From NCBI GenBank assembly GCA_001600055.1, contig BCIV01000001.1, positions 675,774 through 739,773 on the forward strand: DNA of 64,000 nucleotides, read 5' to 3'. Source of the DNA: Filobasidium wieringae. Taxonomy: Eukaryota > Basidiomycota > Tremellomycetes > Filobasidiales > Filobasidiaceae. Shown here piece after piece: positions 1-13,513 of this stretch; the stretch's first letter is position 1, and every line of letters begins with the position of its first letter. The notes beneath the pieces are model-generated. The model saw only the letters and a list, made by a program, of their open reading frames with translations, did no database searches and had not been told where the DNA came from. A program made the translations under genes and the position numbers.

Positions 1-2398
1 GTCCTCGTTTTGATCGACACCTCCTCCGGTAATAAGACCACTCTTATGCAGGATTGTGCCGTCCAGAGTTACAGCCTTGACCTCGATCCCCTTGTTGTAG
101 CAGATGTCTCGTGCGATCTCCATCGTATCACACACTAATGCGCTACCACAGGCGTGCTGCATAGCCCTCTCGACCACTGGATCGTACTGTATAATATCGA
201 TAGCAACTCTAGCTCCTCGCAAGCCTCGTAATCGTTCCTGGACTGGTTTGACCTGGATGGTGTCGAGCGGAATGAAAGTTGCTTGTCCGCTTCGGTTCTG
301 TCGAAGGTACTCGATGCACCGAATAGCAGTATCTTCGTGATCGACCACGATAGAGTCGGTGTTTCGACCCAGCACAATCTTCACAGCAGTATTATACCGT
401 CGCTCAGAAGGCTTGCATAGGTCATACACTCGTCCGTGCACACCGCTGAAGACCTTCTTCAGTTTGGCAATATTGTCCTTCAGCCTCAGAGCACGATCTG
501 ACTCTGACTTGGTCGCTCGGAATTGGAGCAATTGTTGCAAAGTGTCATGCAGCTTCTCATTAACCTCCGTCTCCAGTTGCGATATCCGTCTCGTCTCGCT
601 TGCAAGAGTCTCGGACTCGGCTTTTTTGCCGTTCACTTGATTTTGAAGATCGTCAACGTTGCTCTGAGCGACGTCTACACGCTCTTGTAACGATGCTACC
701 TGTTCGGAGAGCTTTGCTTTCTTGCCTTCATGTCGAGCGAGCGTCTCCTGGGCCGTCGTAAGCGTATCCCGAAGCCCACGCCCCTGTCTCTTCTTGGCGT
801 CCAATTCTTTCCTCTCGTCGGAAGCTTGAGCGTTAGCGTTCGCTCGGAGCCCACGGTACTCTTCAAGGTCAGCAGCGCTGAATGCGGCTCCTCTTGCTTC
901 AGTTGCTATCCGTTGCCTCTCTGCAGCTGCCTCTGCGGCTTGCTCAGCATCTCTCAAGTCTCGGTTCAGATTGTTCACCGTTGTCGCCTGCCTGGCTTCG
1001 TCCTTTTCTACGCTTATCACCAGCTTTTCTGTAGACGCCACCTTTCGCTTCGAGTGATCTATTTGTGTTTCCAGCGTCAGAACTCCAGGTCGCTTGTCCT
1101 CAATCTCCTTCTCTGCCGCTTTTACTACCGCTTCCTGCTTCTTGACCGCCAAGTTGGCCTTTGCCTGTTGTTTCTTAGCCTCCTTCACCTTCGCCTCTTC
1201 TTTACCCAAGACAACTTTGGCTTCCTCAAGGGTTTCATCTGCCTTCTCAATATTCCCTTGACAGGTAGATATTTCGGATTCGATATGGAAAAGCCTCCAA
1301 ACCATATGGTTTGTGACAAGAGTTTCCTGTGAAGTTGGAAAGATTTCGTTCTGATGAGCACAGTCCCTTTCAACCACATGAGCTTCCCCCTGCACATACC
1401 CTCTCTTCCTTCATCTCCTCCCATTTCGCGACCTCCTCCTTCTGTTCTCGGTAGTGCTTCACTTCTCCAGCAGCACTTCGCTTCTTGGTATAATTTGCGG
1501 TCGAGGCTTCAGTCGCCTTATCAGAGGCAGCCTTAGCCTTTTCATACTCTGGGGCCAGATCCATCGACCTGTTGAATAAAGGCTCAGATGCCGTCTCGGT
1601 TGCACAGGTCGATCGACTTACCCGCTGATCTGGTCTATCAATTTTGATAGCTCTCGTGGGCTTTGAGATGCAACAGCTTCGACATCACCCTGGAAGACGA
1701 GGAAGTTTTTGGCTTTGACCAGAATGTTGTGTTTTTCCAAGGATTGGTTGTAGAGGAGGTAAGTCACGTTCTTCCCGTTCAGTGAGTAGGTTGATTGTCC
1801 GGTAGACGATATGCTATTGGACAACGTAAGAGGTCATTTCTATCGGACACACTGAGGCAAAGTCCGATCCAACTTACGATCGTTTATATTTGTACTCTTT
1901 ACCGTCCAAATCCTCGTATACGGCCATGACCCAAGCGGAAGATGCGTCATCTGCTCCCCTTACCTCGGTATCCTCTTCCTCCTCCTCTTCCTCCTCCTCA
2001 TCCTGCTCTTCTTCCTCTTGCTCCGAAGCATCCGAGTCGTCATCTCTCTGTTTCCTCTTTCCTAGAACACCCTTCTTGCCTTTACCCTTGCCTTTCGCTG
2101 CGGTCTTCTTTCCCTTGGTTTTGGGCTGGGAAGGTCCTCCTTGTCCGGGTTCATCTCCCTCTTCTTCATCTGGTGGAAGTTGCGCAGCCTTTCGCCCACG
2201 ATAGATCAGATCTTTGAGCATCGTACTCCTCAACTGACTCGATTTCACTCCCAAGACAAAGGAAATGGCGTCCATCAAATTGGACTTTCCCGATCCATTA
2301 GGCCCGATGATACAGGCGAATTCATGAGGACCAAAGTCGATCACTTGTTCCCCACGATAAGACTTGAAGTCACATAGCTCCAGTCTCTTGAGAGGCAT
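1..2398 (-). CDS. SMC1: Cohesin subunit SMC1, N-terminal part (runs off left edge)
   Basis: This is an SMC-family ATPase, the SMC1 arm of the cohesin ring that holds sister chromatids together. Exons read by eye: 2398-1878, 1813-1622, 1568-1400 and 1326 to the window edge. The N-terminal head has FKSYRG and the Walker A motif GPNGSGKSN at residues 32-40, and the exon-2 segment [17 protein letters not shown] is typical of SMC1. A long Lys/Glu-rich coiled coil follows. Bases about 400-30 encode the hinge, including [19 protein letters not shown] and the glycine signature GLITGGGVD. The second coiled coil and C-terminal head lie outside the window. An insert of about 75 residues, first Gly/Lys-rich and then a long run of Glu/Asp, sits in the head at about residues 73-148; on the plus strand it appears as a polypyrimidine tract at 1970-2030. 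The start is the first ATG before the conserved PLKRLEL segment. Family assignment is secure. Confidence 0.95.
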
Positions 2399-2773
2399 GT
2401 TGATGGTAGGCCTCCTTGGGGCGATTATAAGTTGAAACTAGAACTCTCTAAAGGTTACAGGCTGCCGAGCAGATCAACAAGGAATCACTCAACTCGAACC
2501 AAGTAAACAAAAACAAACCGAGGTCGAGGTCGATCGAAAGCTGACGCGACTCTGTCATTTCATTTAGTCCGCGTCACGCGACTGTCTGTCAGAGCTGTCA
2601 GAGCTGCCAGACATGCCAGACATGATGGGTATAGGCCGTGTAGGTAGGGTTGGGAAGCAATGCGGATCAGGGCCTCGCTATGTCATACGGCGTCTCTACT
2701 ACAACAACACGTCGTCGCAATATGTCACGGAAAGGGTGGTATCGTTAAGGATCTCGTCACGTTCTCGCCGGGT
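2399..2773. other. Intergenic: SMC1 promoter and MPK1 3' flank
   Basis: These 375 bases separate two minus-strand genes. They hold the upstream region of SMC1 and the transcript end of MPK1. I see no coding exon or RNA gene. Bases 2585-2625 contain a short imperfect direct repeat of the type 'ctgtcagagctg/ctgccagacatgccagacatg'. Confidence 0.6.
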
Positions 2774-5063
<2,290 letters not shown>

Positions 5064-5961
5064 CTTGAACGATTGTTGTATCGAATCCGCCCGAGGTTGT
5101 TGAAAGTACGGGTAAAAGTCCCTTTGTTATGAATGTCAAGGGTTGTCCTAACTTTAGATGTTCCGACCTCTTGATATCTCGATAAAGTGTCTACGGTCCA
5201 AATACCCAACAATCAGCTTCTGCTCTTTAAACAATCACATTGAGAATTGAAAGGAATTTGAACCGACCTCGAGTTCGAATCGTACCCGTGCTGTGTCCAG
5301 TTGCACACGGTCACGCCAAATCCAGGCTATGTTCGAGCTGTGTAAAGAGGATCGCTTATATGTCCCCTGTTCTTATGAGCGAATGAGGCTTGTCTTGATC
5401 GTAATCACCAGGAGGAGAAAGAGAACGAGGATGGGCTTGAGAGAATGTTATATACCCAAGAAGACGAGATGGGTGGAAGGTGGTGAGGTAGTAAAAAGGG
5501 GGGAATGTCCCTTTGTCTCGTTTGAAACCGGGGTGAAAGCTGGACGGATGAAAGGAGGATTGATCGTAGGTCAGGATGGCAGTAGTGATGACGATGCTAT
5601 GTGGGTGTGGGTGTTTTGAATGTGAGCTACTATGTGTTCTTGAATCTGGTCGAGTGATACTCCGCAACCAGCAACCGACCAGCAACGAGAGTGAATGTAC
5701 ACTCATCATCACCCCTACTTTTGCTTCCGTAGGTCACTCACATGGTAGATCAGCTGACTAAGCCACTCGGGCCCGCAAACGAGCATTGCGGTCACGTGAT
5801 GGTCCAGATCGACACTGCATCCGCTTGTAAGAATGCCGTAACGAGTTGTTCATATTTCGACCCATTTCGACGTCTCGACCTCTGACAATTCTCTACAACT
5901 TGTACAATTTGACACATCACATCGTTGGATTTCCACCAAGACCCATCGACATTCACTCACC
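5064..5961. promoter_or_regulatory. Shared divergent promoter region of MPK1 and MAK5
   Basis: About 900 bases lie between the divergent start codons of MPK1 (minus) and MAK5 (plus). Open frames occur on both strands here but are low-complexity with no recognisable domain, so I read the stretch as promoter and 5' leader sequence. It contains a palindromic TCACGTGA at 5792-5799, about 160 bases upstream of the MAK5 ATG. Confidence 0.6.
5792..5799. promoter_or_regulatory. TCACGTGA palindrome (E-box type)
   Basis: The sequence shows a perfect 8-base palindrome with a CACGTG core, in the MPK1/MAK5 divergent promoter. Cbf1-like bHLH factors bind this core in fungi. Binding here is inference; the same palindrome recurs at 9142 and 34805. 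Confidence 0.4.
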
Positions 5962-8900
5962 ATGTCGTCCAAATCATTCGTCTTATCATCCTTAATATCA
6001 CAGCGAAAACAAAAAGCACCTCTCAAATCATCCCTTAAATCGTCCTCTTCGTCGAAACCAAAATCGAAACCAACCCCTTCTTCTAAACCTTCCACACGGA
6101 TTCGAGCGGACCAGCTGTCATGGAAACAGTTACCCACCGTTACGGACGATACTGCTAGTAATGAGAAGGGGACGTTCGATATGGATGAGGGTGGGGTGTT
6201 GCTTTTGGAAGAAGTCGAGGGGGTGGATGTGAGATGGGAAGAGGATGAGCAGGGGAGAAGGAAGGCGGTCTTGATGGTCAGTCGATTCGGTTCCATCTTC
6301 TTCATATCCCTCAAAGAAGAAGAGGACACGTTTTACCTCGCTTCACTTTTTCTTCCTCGATCCAAGATACTTATTCTTATTGCCACAACAGTCAACCGAA
6401 ACGTCTCAACCAGCTTCCAAGAAATCTAAGCGTGTTCAAGACGATACCACGCTCGATGATGCAGACGATATCAAGGTAGAAGAAATATCAGAAACCTCAG
6501 ACAAGGAGGACCCCGAAGAAGAAGAAGAATTCATCTCCGCTTTCCCTAAAGAAGAACCCATAGATCTCTCCGATCTCGAAGATCCTTCCCCCGAGCTCTC
6601 TCCTTCGTCCTCTAAAACCCCGACACTTCCCGTTTACTCGTTCCCACCGGACCTCTTGCCCTCTTGGAAACCATTGTCGGACAAGGTTCATCCCGTATTA
6701 TTGAAGTCGCTGTATGAACTAGGGTTTTGGAGACCGACTGATATTCAGAAGAAGAGTTTGGAGGTGTTGTTGGGAACTGAGGAAGGGGGGAAGAGGGATT
6801 TGGTCGGGGTCGCTGAGACTGTGAGTCTTACTGCGCAAGCTTTGAGCTTAGTGGTGTTAAAATATCGATTGGTCATCGTGGCATAGGGTTCCGGAAAAAC
6901 GTTGGCCTATTCTTTACCCATACTCAACCATCTGCTTCACACCCTCGCCTCGCCGGAACAAGAACAACCCTCTCCGAACGGAAAACGACAATTATCCGCC
7001 CTAGTCTTATGTCCCACTCGAGAACTAGCCCTCCAAGTCGGGAAAGTCATTGGAAGCGTGGTCCAAACGGGTATAGACTCCATCACTGCTGAAAACGATG
7101 GAGTCAAGGTGGAAGTTCCCAGTGAAGACGAGGAGGAAGAAAAGATGGTCCCGTTTTCGAAGAAGAGGAAATTCCCTTCCAAGAAACCTAAAAAGGTTCA
7201 GAAACCTGTGAAACCCGTGCAACAGGCTAAAGGACCGAAGGCTCCTCCTGTCATAAGCGTGGCTACCGTTGTAGGTGGGTTGTCGGCTGTTAAACAGAAG
7301 AGACTGTTGGCTAGGGGATGTGACGTTCTCGTCGCCACCCCCGGTCGATTATGGGACCTGATCGAGGAGGTCAGTCGATTCTTGCCAATCAGAACAGCCG
7401 AGGATAGCAGCTGATAACGTCTGTTCGGTTCGATAGGACGACTCATTCGCTAGTCAGATCAAGAGGATCAAGTTTTTGGTCATCGATGAGGCTGATAGGA
7501 TGATCGAGACGGGCCATTTCGCCGAGTTGGAGAATATCGTAGGGTTGACCGTTAGATCCAAGGAGATGTCAGTAGCCAGCGATCAATCTGTGACGAAATG
7601 TCAAGCTGATTTCGGAAACCCAACTTGGTACAGGCAAACGACCAACGCTTCAGCCGATGATCCTACTTTCGCAAAAACCTTGAGGAAAACGGATACGACC
7701 CTCGTCCGTGCGGAGATGCAGACGTTCATCTTCTCCGCCACCTTGTCCAAAGACCTGCAGGGCAACCTGAAACGAGGCAATTGGAGACGCAACGCGGCCA
7801 ACAAGAAAAAGGAGGCGAACACTTTGGATGATTTGTTTGGCAAGTTGGACTTTAGGGATGAGAAGCCTGAAGTCATCGATCTTTCACCTCAAGGAAGGTT
7901 GGTCGCCACTCTGAGAGAAAGTATGGTGGAATGTTTGACTATGGAGAAGGTTGGTTCCGCTTTGAGAACAAAGGTGATGGAAGGAAGCTCACGTCTTGCG
8001 TTTGAACAGGATCTGTACTTGTACTACTTCCTGTTGAGATACCCAGGACGATCGCTAGTTTTTGTCGGCAGTATCGACGGAATCCGAAGACTGGTACCCC
8101 TGTTCGACATGCTTAAGGTTCCCGTGTACCCATTACACTCGCAATTACAACAGAAGCAGCGTCTCAAGAACTTGGACAGGTATGTCCTTACTCTCAGCAC
8201 TTCCGAACTTTCGCATTGACCCGGGTATTCCAATGTAGATTCGCCTCCTCCACCAACGGTGTCCTTATCGCCACCGATGTAGCGGCAAGAGGTCTGGATA
8301 TCCCTTCCGTGGACCACGTCATTCATTTCCAACTCCCACGGACGGCTGACGCTTATATCCATCGAAGTGGACGAACGGCCCGTGCAAAACAAGACGGATT
8401 CAGTTTACAGATGGTCAGCCCCGAGGAGAGGGGGATGCAGAAGGCATTGATGAAGAGCTTGGACAGGAGTGGGTCGGATTTCTGTGCTTGTTTGTGTTTG
8501 TTTCGCCACTGATACAGGATTGGTCGATTCCGTAGCACCTGACCTGCCTGAACTTGCTATCGAGCCTGGTTTCTTGCCGAAACTCAAGGAGAGAATTCAG
8601 ATTGCAAAGGAGATTGAAAAGGCTCAGCATCAAGTCAAGAAGACTAACCACGATCGCAACTGGTTGAAGGAGGTCGCAGAAGCTATGGACGTGGATATCG
8701 ATCCCGATGTCATGTGAGCATATAGAAGGAGTGGATGACGAGCAGAATCTGACCTGTCTTGTCAATTCAGGTCGGATTTGGACGATGAGGATGGGTCGAG
8801 GTCGCGTAACAAGAACAAGCAGAAACCATCGGATACCAAGCTATACAATTTGAAGGGAGAGCTGAACGAGCTTTTACGTCAACCTTTGATGGCTAGAGGT

Positions 8901-9125
8901 GTTTCTGCGAGATACCCTACTTCAGGTAGTCGATCGGTTGTTGACGACCTGCTAAACTCTACGAGTAAGTCGAGTGTATGAGAGCTTCAGTGCCGCGCGG
9001 TGACTTATATGATTGTCTGGTCAGATCACTCATCCTTACTAGGAGCATCGACGGCGAAGGCTTTCGAGGATGTGGATTCGAGACCAGCAAAGAAGGCCAG
9101 GAAGTTTATCAAGAAGACCAAATAG
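5962..9125 (+). CDS. MAK5: DEAD-box ATP-dependent RNA helicase Mak5 (DDX24 type)
   Basis: Mak5 is a nucleolar RNA helicase needed for 60S ribosomal subunit maturation. Exons read by eye: 5962-6276, 6392-6820, 6887-7369, 7458-7567, 7634-7949, 8010-8179, 8239-8468, 8518-8713, 8771-8964 and 9025-9125. The N-terminus is Ser/Lys-rich and then acidic. Motifs in order: [12 protein letters not shown] (Q-motif region), AETGSGKT (motif I, split by an intron after AET), [22 protein letters not shown] (motif II), [31 protein letters not shown] and HRSGRTAR. A charged insert of about 55 residues (acidic, then Lys/Pro-rich) lies between motifs Ia and Ib, as is usual for Mak5/DDX24. The tail is basic and ends KFIKKTK. 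Two introns (7568-7633 and 7950-8009) are multiples of three without in-frame stops, so retained forms would stay open. Confidence 0.93.
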
Positions 9126-9141
9126 GAGAGCAGCTGAGATA

Positions 9142-9149
9142 TCACGTGA
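9142..9149. promoter_or_regulatory. TCACGTGA palindrome (E-box type)
   Basis: A perfect TCACGTGA lies 17 bases after the MAK5 stop and about 150 bases before the next plus-strand start codon, where it could act in the promoter of the alpha/beta hydrolase gene. Function is inference. Confidence 0.35.
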
Positions 9150-9302
9150 CTTGAACATGTTAGCCGGATGTCGGCTATTGTACTTTGGATAGCGTAGCGT
9201 CTATCTTGTTGTACTTCCAATAGGTTCGCTCATGGCCTATCGTGATCGTGCCTTCGCACTTTCAGACGCCTCGTCATTCCATAACCATCATCATCCACCG
9301 TC

Positions 9303-10605
9303 ATGTCATCTTGGACAGCTTTCTTGACCAAACAGTATATCTGGGCAACTAAGGGCCCTGCTCAGTGGGCGCCTGAGTGGCTCGTGCTTCGAAATACTAA
9401 GAACAATTGGAGGACACACAATGCATCAACCGTTTTGCCTGATTCTCTGACCTCTGACGACAACGTAGAAGTGGAGAAGGAGGATTTGGAGCTTGCGGCT
9501 AAGCAGAAGTGGGAGGTGCATCATATCTCTCCTTCGGCTGGGACGCAGGCCTCGAACAAAGTAATAGTCTACTTCCACGGAGGGGCATTCATCAGACCAG
9601 TGAGCTGCAATCTAAACATATGACTGTGCATTTTGGGAGTCTTGGCTTAGTTCTCTTGATGTTTCTCATCTCAGGCTAAATCGCAGCATTGGGATTTCGT
9701 TCGTCGTCTCGCTTCGGAACTCGGAGTACCTGTCGTAGTACCGCATTACACCTTGCTACCCCTTGCGACCGGAACGCAATGTACACATGCAGCTCTCGAT
9801 CTCTGTTCCAGGATCATGAAGGATCCTAGATACAAGGACAAGGAGATTGTAGTCATGGGCGATTCGGCTGGAGGTTGGATCTCGATGGAAGTCCTCATAA
9901 GGCTGCATCAACTTTCGAAATCTACTTCTGAACAGGATACCTTTGGATTCAACGTGCAGGACATTCCTCGGTTAATCGAGAAGATAAATCAAGCTATTCT
10001 GATCAGTGCGGTCGTCGATTTCGATTGGAACCAACCTGAATATGACGAAGCGCAGAGACTGGTGAGCATCGAAAGAGACTAAAATACGTGACTTTCAACC
10101 TAACTGGTAATCAACAGGATCCCTGGCTATCACGTACGGTCCTCACACCATTGATCGATATCTGGGCGTACGGTCCCAAGACCGCTTTTCCGGAGTACGA
10201 TTTTGGCCTCAGCAGCACCGAAGAGTCCCGTCTTACCGAAACATCAAAAGGAATTCCAGTAACTAGTCCGGAACATTCACCTATTGCCGGTATCGAATTT
10301 TTACAGCGAAGAGAAAATGGGCCAGTCAAGATTCTCCACTTCATAGGTACAGCGGATGTCTTGCATCCAGGGGCTGAGATGATGCAGAAGAGACTGGATA
10401 AAATGGATTCAGGCGTGGTTCAAGCTGAAACACATATAGTATGTCTTCAAGCTCTCATTTCAAACTTGATTGCAAGAATTGCAAGGGTATTGAACATCAG
10501 TACTCGATTAAATAGTATGATGGCTTGTTTCATGTTTTCCCGCTGGTGCCATTCCTACCAGAAGCGCAGGACGCATGGCGGAAAATAGTCGCGGCTCTAG
10601 CATAA
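9303..10605 (+). CDS. Alpha/beta hydrolase (HSL/esterase-like)
   Basis: Exons 9303-9599, 9675-10061, 10118-10438 and 10516-10605 give 364 residues. The fold signature is clear: oxyanion-hole motif YFHGGAF, nucleophile elbow MGDSAGGW with the serine in G-D-S-A-G, the acid residue in FIGTADVLHPG, and the catalytic histidine in DGLFHVFP. This is the hormone-sensitive-lipase-like (alpha/beta hydrolase 3) group, which includes carboxylesterases and fungal steryl-acetate hydrolases; the substrate cannot be told from sequence. There is no clear signal peptide, although the N-terminus (SSWTAFLTKQYIWATKG) could be a membrane-association helix. The last exon ends AWRKIVAALA and its frame is fixed by the histidine motif. 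It lies 178 bases downstream of MAK5 and 236 bases upstream of TRP1. Confidence 0.85.
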
Positions 10606-10722
10606 CAATAGGATCCTTGCCTTGAGTTTTCATAGTGACCATCTAGGCATCTAGCTGTGTAATTGTGCGAGTAGTCAATGACCTCTATTGAAGGAAAGCA
10701 GTTCGAGAACGCATGCTTAAGT

Positions 10723-10728
10723 TGACTC
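10723..10728 (+). promoter_or_regulatory. TGACTC half-consensus, candidate Gcn4/Cpc1 site
   Basis: TGACTC followed by G matches six of seven positions of the fungal general-amino-acid-control element. It sits 114 bases before the chosen TRP1 start and 50 bases upstream of a perfect copy. Use is inferred from the pair and from the pathway of the downstream gene. Confidence 0.35.
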
Positions 10729-10777
10729 GATATGCGTTCTCGGTGCAAAAGTCAACGACCTTGAACTTGAACTTTTA

Positions 10778-10784
10778 TGACTCA
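10778..10784 (+). promoter_or_regulatory. TGACTCA, candidate Gcn4/Cpc1 element of TRP1
   Basis: This is a perfect TGACTCA, the consensus bound by the fungal bZIP regulator Gcn4/Cpc1, placed 58 bases before the TRP1 start codon. Tryptophan genes are classical targets of this control in other fungi. Its position also argues for the ATG at 10842, because the in-frame ATG at 10713 would put the site inside the coding region. Confidence 0.5.
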
Positions 10785-10841
10785 TTCGAGCTTTCCACTT
10801 CGATCACTCATCTTCACAATTCGCTTACTATAGCTCCCAAG

Positions 10842-13441
10842 ATGGCTGTTCCTCCTGAAAAGATACCCCAAAACTATATTGTTCCCCAATCCGAGAGGGC
10901 TATCCCGGAAGAAGCAGCGAAATCGGAGCGGGTGCCGACGTTGTGTTTGATGATCGACAATTATGATTCCTTTACCTGGAACTTATACCAGTACCTCTGT
11001 GAGCTCGGTGCGAACATGCTGGTGAAGCGAAACGATGAGATCACGATTGAGGAGATCGAAGTGAGGATCATGTATTACACGATACGAGCATGCCGAGTGT
11101 TGACTAACCCTCTGTATTGACATGACAGGAGCTATACACCTCTAAACAACTGAGATCGATCGTTATCTCACCAGGACCTGGTCATCCTCGAACAGATTCA
11201 GGTATCTGTCGAGATGCTATTACTTGGGGAATGGGAAAGGTGCCCGTCTTAGGTGTCTGTATGGGACTCGAATGTATGGTCGACTTGCTCGGAGGTGATG
11301 TGAGTACACCTAGCTTGGCATTAGCCTATCTTGACGCCAGTAGCATGCTGAACGCGATCATTATTACTATGTAGATCGGTTACGCTGGAGAAGTTCTCCA
11401 TGGAAAGACCTCCCTAGTGAAGCACGACGCAAAAGGATGTTTCCATGGAATCCCTCAGGAAATCCCTTCTACCCGATATCATTCTCTCGCTGCGAATATC
11501 AAGACTATTCCAACCTGTCTGGCCGTTACTGCTACCACCTCTGACTCCGGTGTGGTTATGGGAGTACGTCACAAGGAATTTACCCTTGAAGCTGTTCAAT
11601 ACCACCCTGAAAGTGTAATGAGCGAAGGTGGAAGGGAGTTGATGGGCAACTTCTTGAAATTAGAGGGAGGCAAGTGGGGTGAGAAGAACGCTTGGTGTGG
11701 AGTTCAGGCGGTACACGAGGACAAAGTTGAGACCGTCCCAGTCACCGAAGGACTGATCAACGAGTCTATCAAGTCCGAAACCAAATTGAAAAACTCAGCA
11801 CCAGCGCCTGGTGGACCAACCATTCTTAACAAGATCCATGAGCAACGCCTACTTGATATCGAACAAGCTCGATCCATACCTTCCACTTCCTCGAAAAACC
11901 TGGCCACCTCAATTGCCCTTCATGCTGCACCCCCTGTCGTACCGCTCGTCGCTCGAATCAGTCAGACTCTTCCCCAGCATCCGGCAGTTATGGCTGAGAT
12001 TAAGCGAGCTTCTCCTAGCAAGGGCGATATCGCTATTGATGCGAACGCACCCAGTCAAGCAATTCAATATGCCTTGGCTGGCGCTTCGGTGATCTCCGTC
12101 TTGACAGAGCCAAAATGGTTTAAGGGAGCTCTGTCGGATCTTTTGAGCGTCAGAATGGCACTAGATGCTATGCCGAACCGACCGGCCCTTTTGAGAAAGG
12201 ATTTCATTATCGACAAATACCAGATTGATGAAGCTAGAATTCACGGAGCCGATACGATCTTGCTTATCGTAGCCATGTTGGAGGTTTCTGAATTGCACGA
12301 CCTCTACAACTATTCCGTCTCCCTTGGAATGGAACCTTTGGTCGAAGTCAACAACGCGGAGGAGCTCAACATCGCTCTTGATCTGGGCGCTAAGGTCATT
12401 GGAGTCAACAATCGAAATCTCCACGACTTCAAGGTCGATATGCAGACTACAAGCAGGTTGGCCGATGTATTAAGAGAAAGAGGCCGGGAGGATGTGATCC
12501 TCTGCGCTTTGTCCGGTATTACAGGAAGAAGCGATGTGGAACAATACATCTCTGAGGGTGTCAAGGCCGTTTTAGTCGGAGAGTCACTGATGCGCTCGGA
12601 CGATCCCAAGAGATTCATTCATGAGATGCTAGCAGTTCCTACACCGTCTGCGCCTGTACCGACCGCACCGCTTGTCAAGATCTGCGGTGTGCAATCGCTC
12701 GAAGACGCAAAGGTTGCGGCTGAGGCTGGTGCTGACTTCATTGGAGTCATCTTTGCACCGACGCGGAGAAAGATCGCTTTGCCGGTCGCTAAGAAGATTT
12801 CAGCCTATCTGCGATCCGTTAGATACCCACAGGATGAAGAAGAACTGGATGAAGCAGCAGAGCTCGATAACCCTCTCGCACCTGTACCTTGGTTCACCAG
12901 CCGAACACAGCTTCTCTCGAAATCCCGAAAGCCGCTGCTTGTAGGGGTGTTCCAGAACCAACCCCTCTCATACATCTTAGCGGCTGTTCAATCAACACCT
13001 CTCGACGTAGTGCAGTTGCACGGGGATGAGCCTCAAGGCTGGGCCAAGCAGATTCCTGTTCCCGTCATCAAAGTGTTCCGAGTGACAGCAGAAAACGAGG
13101 TTCGAGGCGGGCAAGTGGACCGCCCTGGCTGCAACGATCTCATTTTACTGGATGCAGCAGGGAAAGCAGGTTCTGCTGGTGGAGGTGAAGGACTCAAGTT
13201 TGATTGGTCTGTAGCTGCAAACGTGGTAGAGCAAGGAGAAGTTGGCACTAAGGGAGGCTTCCGTCTGCCTATCATACTTGCAGGAGGTTTGACACCGGAG
13301 ACCGTGGCCGGAGCTGTTGAAGCTGTCAAGCCTTGGTGCGTGGACGTCAGCAGTGGTACCGAACGTGAAGGCGGTCAGGGAAAGGACCCTCAGAAAATTG
13401 CCGACTTTATAAAGCGGGCAAAAGGCGTTGCGGTACAATGA
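10842..13441 (+). CDS. TRP1: Trifunctional tryptophan enzyme (GATase - IGPS - PRAI)
   Basis: Exons 10842-11060, 11129-11299 and 11375-13441 encode 818 residues. It joins three tryptophan-pathway activities, in the usual fungal order. Residues about 33-245 are the glutamine amidotransferase half of anthranilate synthase, with [17 protein letters not shown], the nucleophile in GVCMG near residue 118 and QYHPES. Residues about 270-545 are indole-3-glycerol-phosphate synthase, with [19 protein letters not shown] and GVNNRNL. Residues about 560-818 are phosphoribosylanthranilate isomerase, with [22 protein letters not shown] and VDVSSGTE. It would pair with a separate TRP2-type component I, not in this window. 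An upstream in-frame ATG at 10713 could add 43 residues; I prefer 10842 because family similarity starts near it and a Gcn4-type site lies between the two. Its stop is only 72 bases from the convergent TFIIS stop. Confidence 0.96.
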
Positions 13442-13513
13442 ATTGCGAAGTCAAATATGCATGCTGGTTGAATTCGATACAACGGGGTTCCACTTTGTGC
13501 GACGCTTTTGTAG

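Noticed and set aside
5293..5712. Open frames on both strands in the MPK1/MAK5 divergent promoter
   Set aside because: They overlap each other in antisense, are Ser/His/Pro-rich and have no domain; better read as promoter and leader DNA.
10713..10841. Upstream in-frame ATG of TRP1 adding 43 residues
   Set aside because: The extension is Leu/Thr/Ser-rich without family similarity, and a perfect Gcn4-type site lies inside it; the ATG at 10842 is preferred but not proven.
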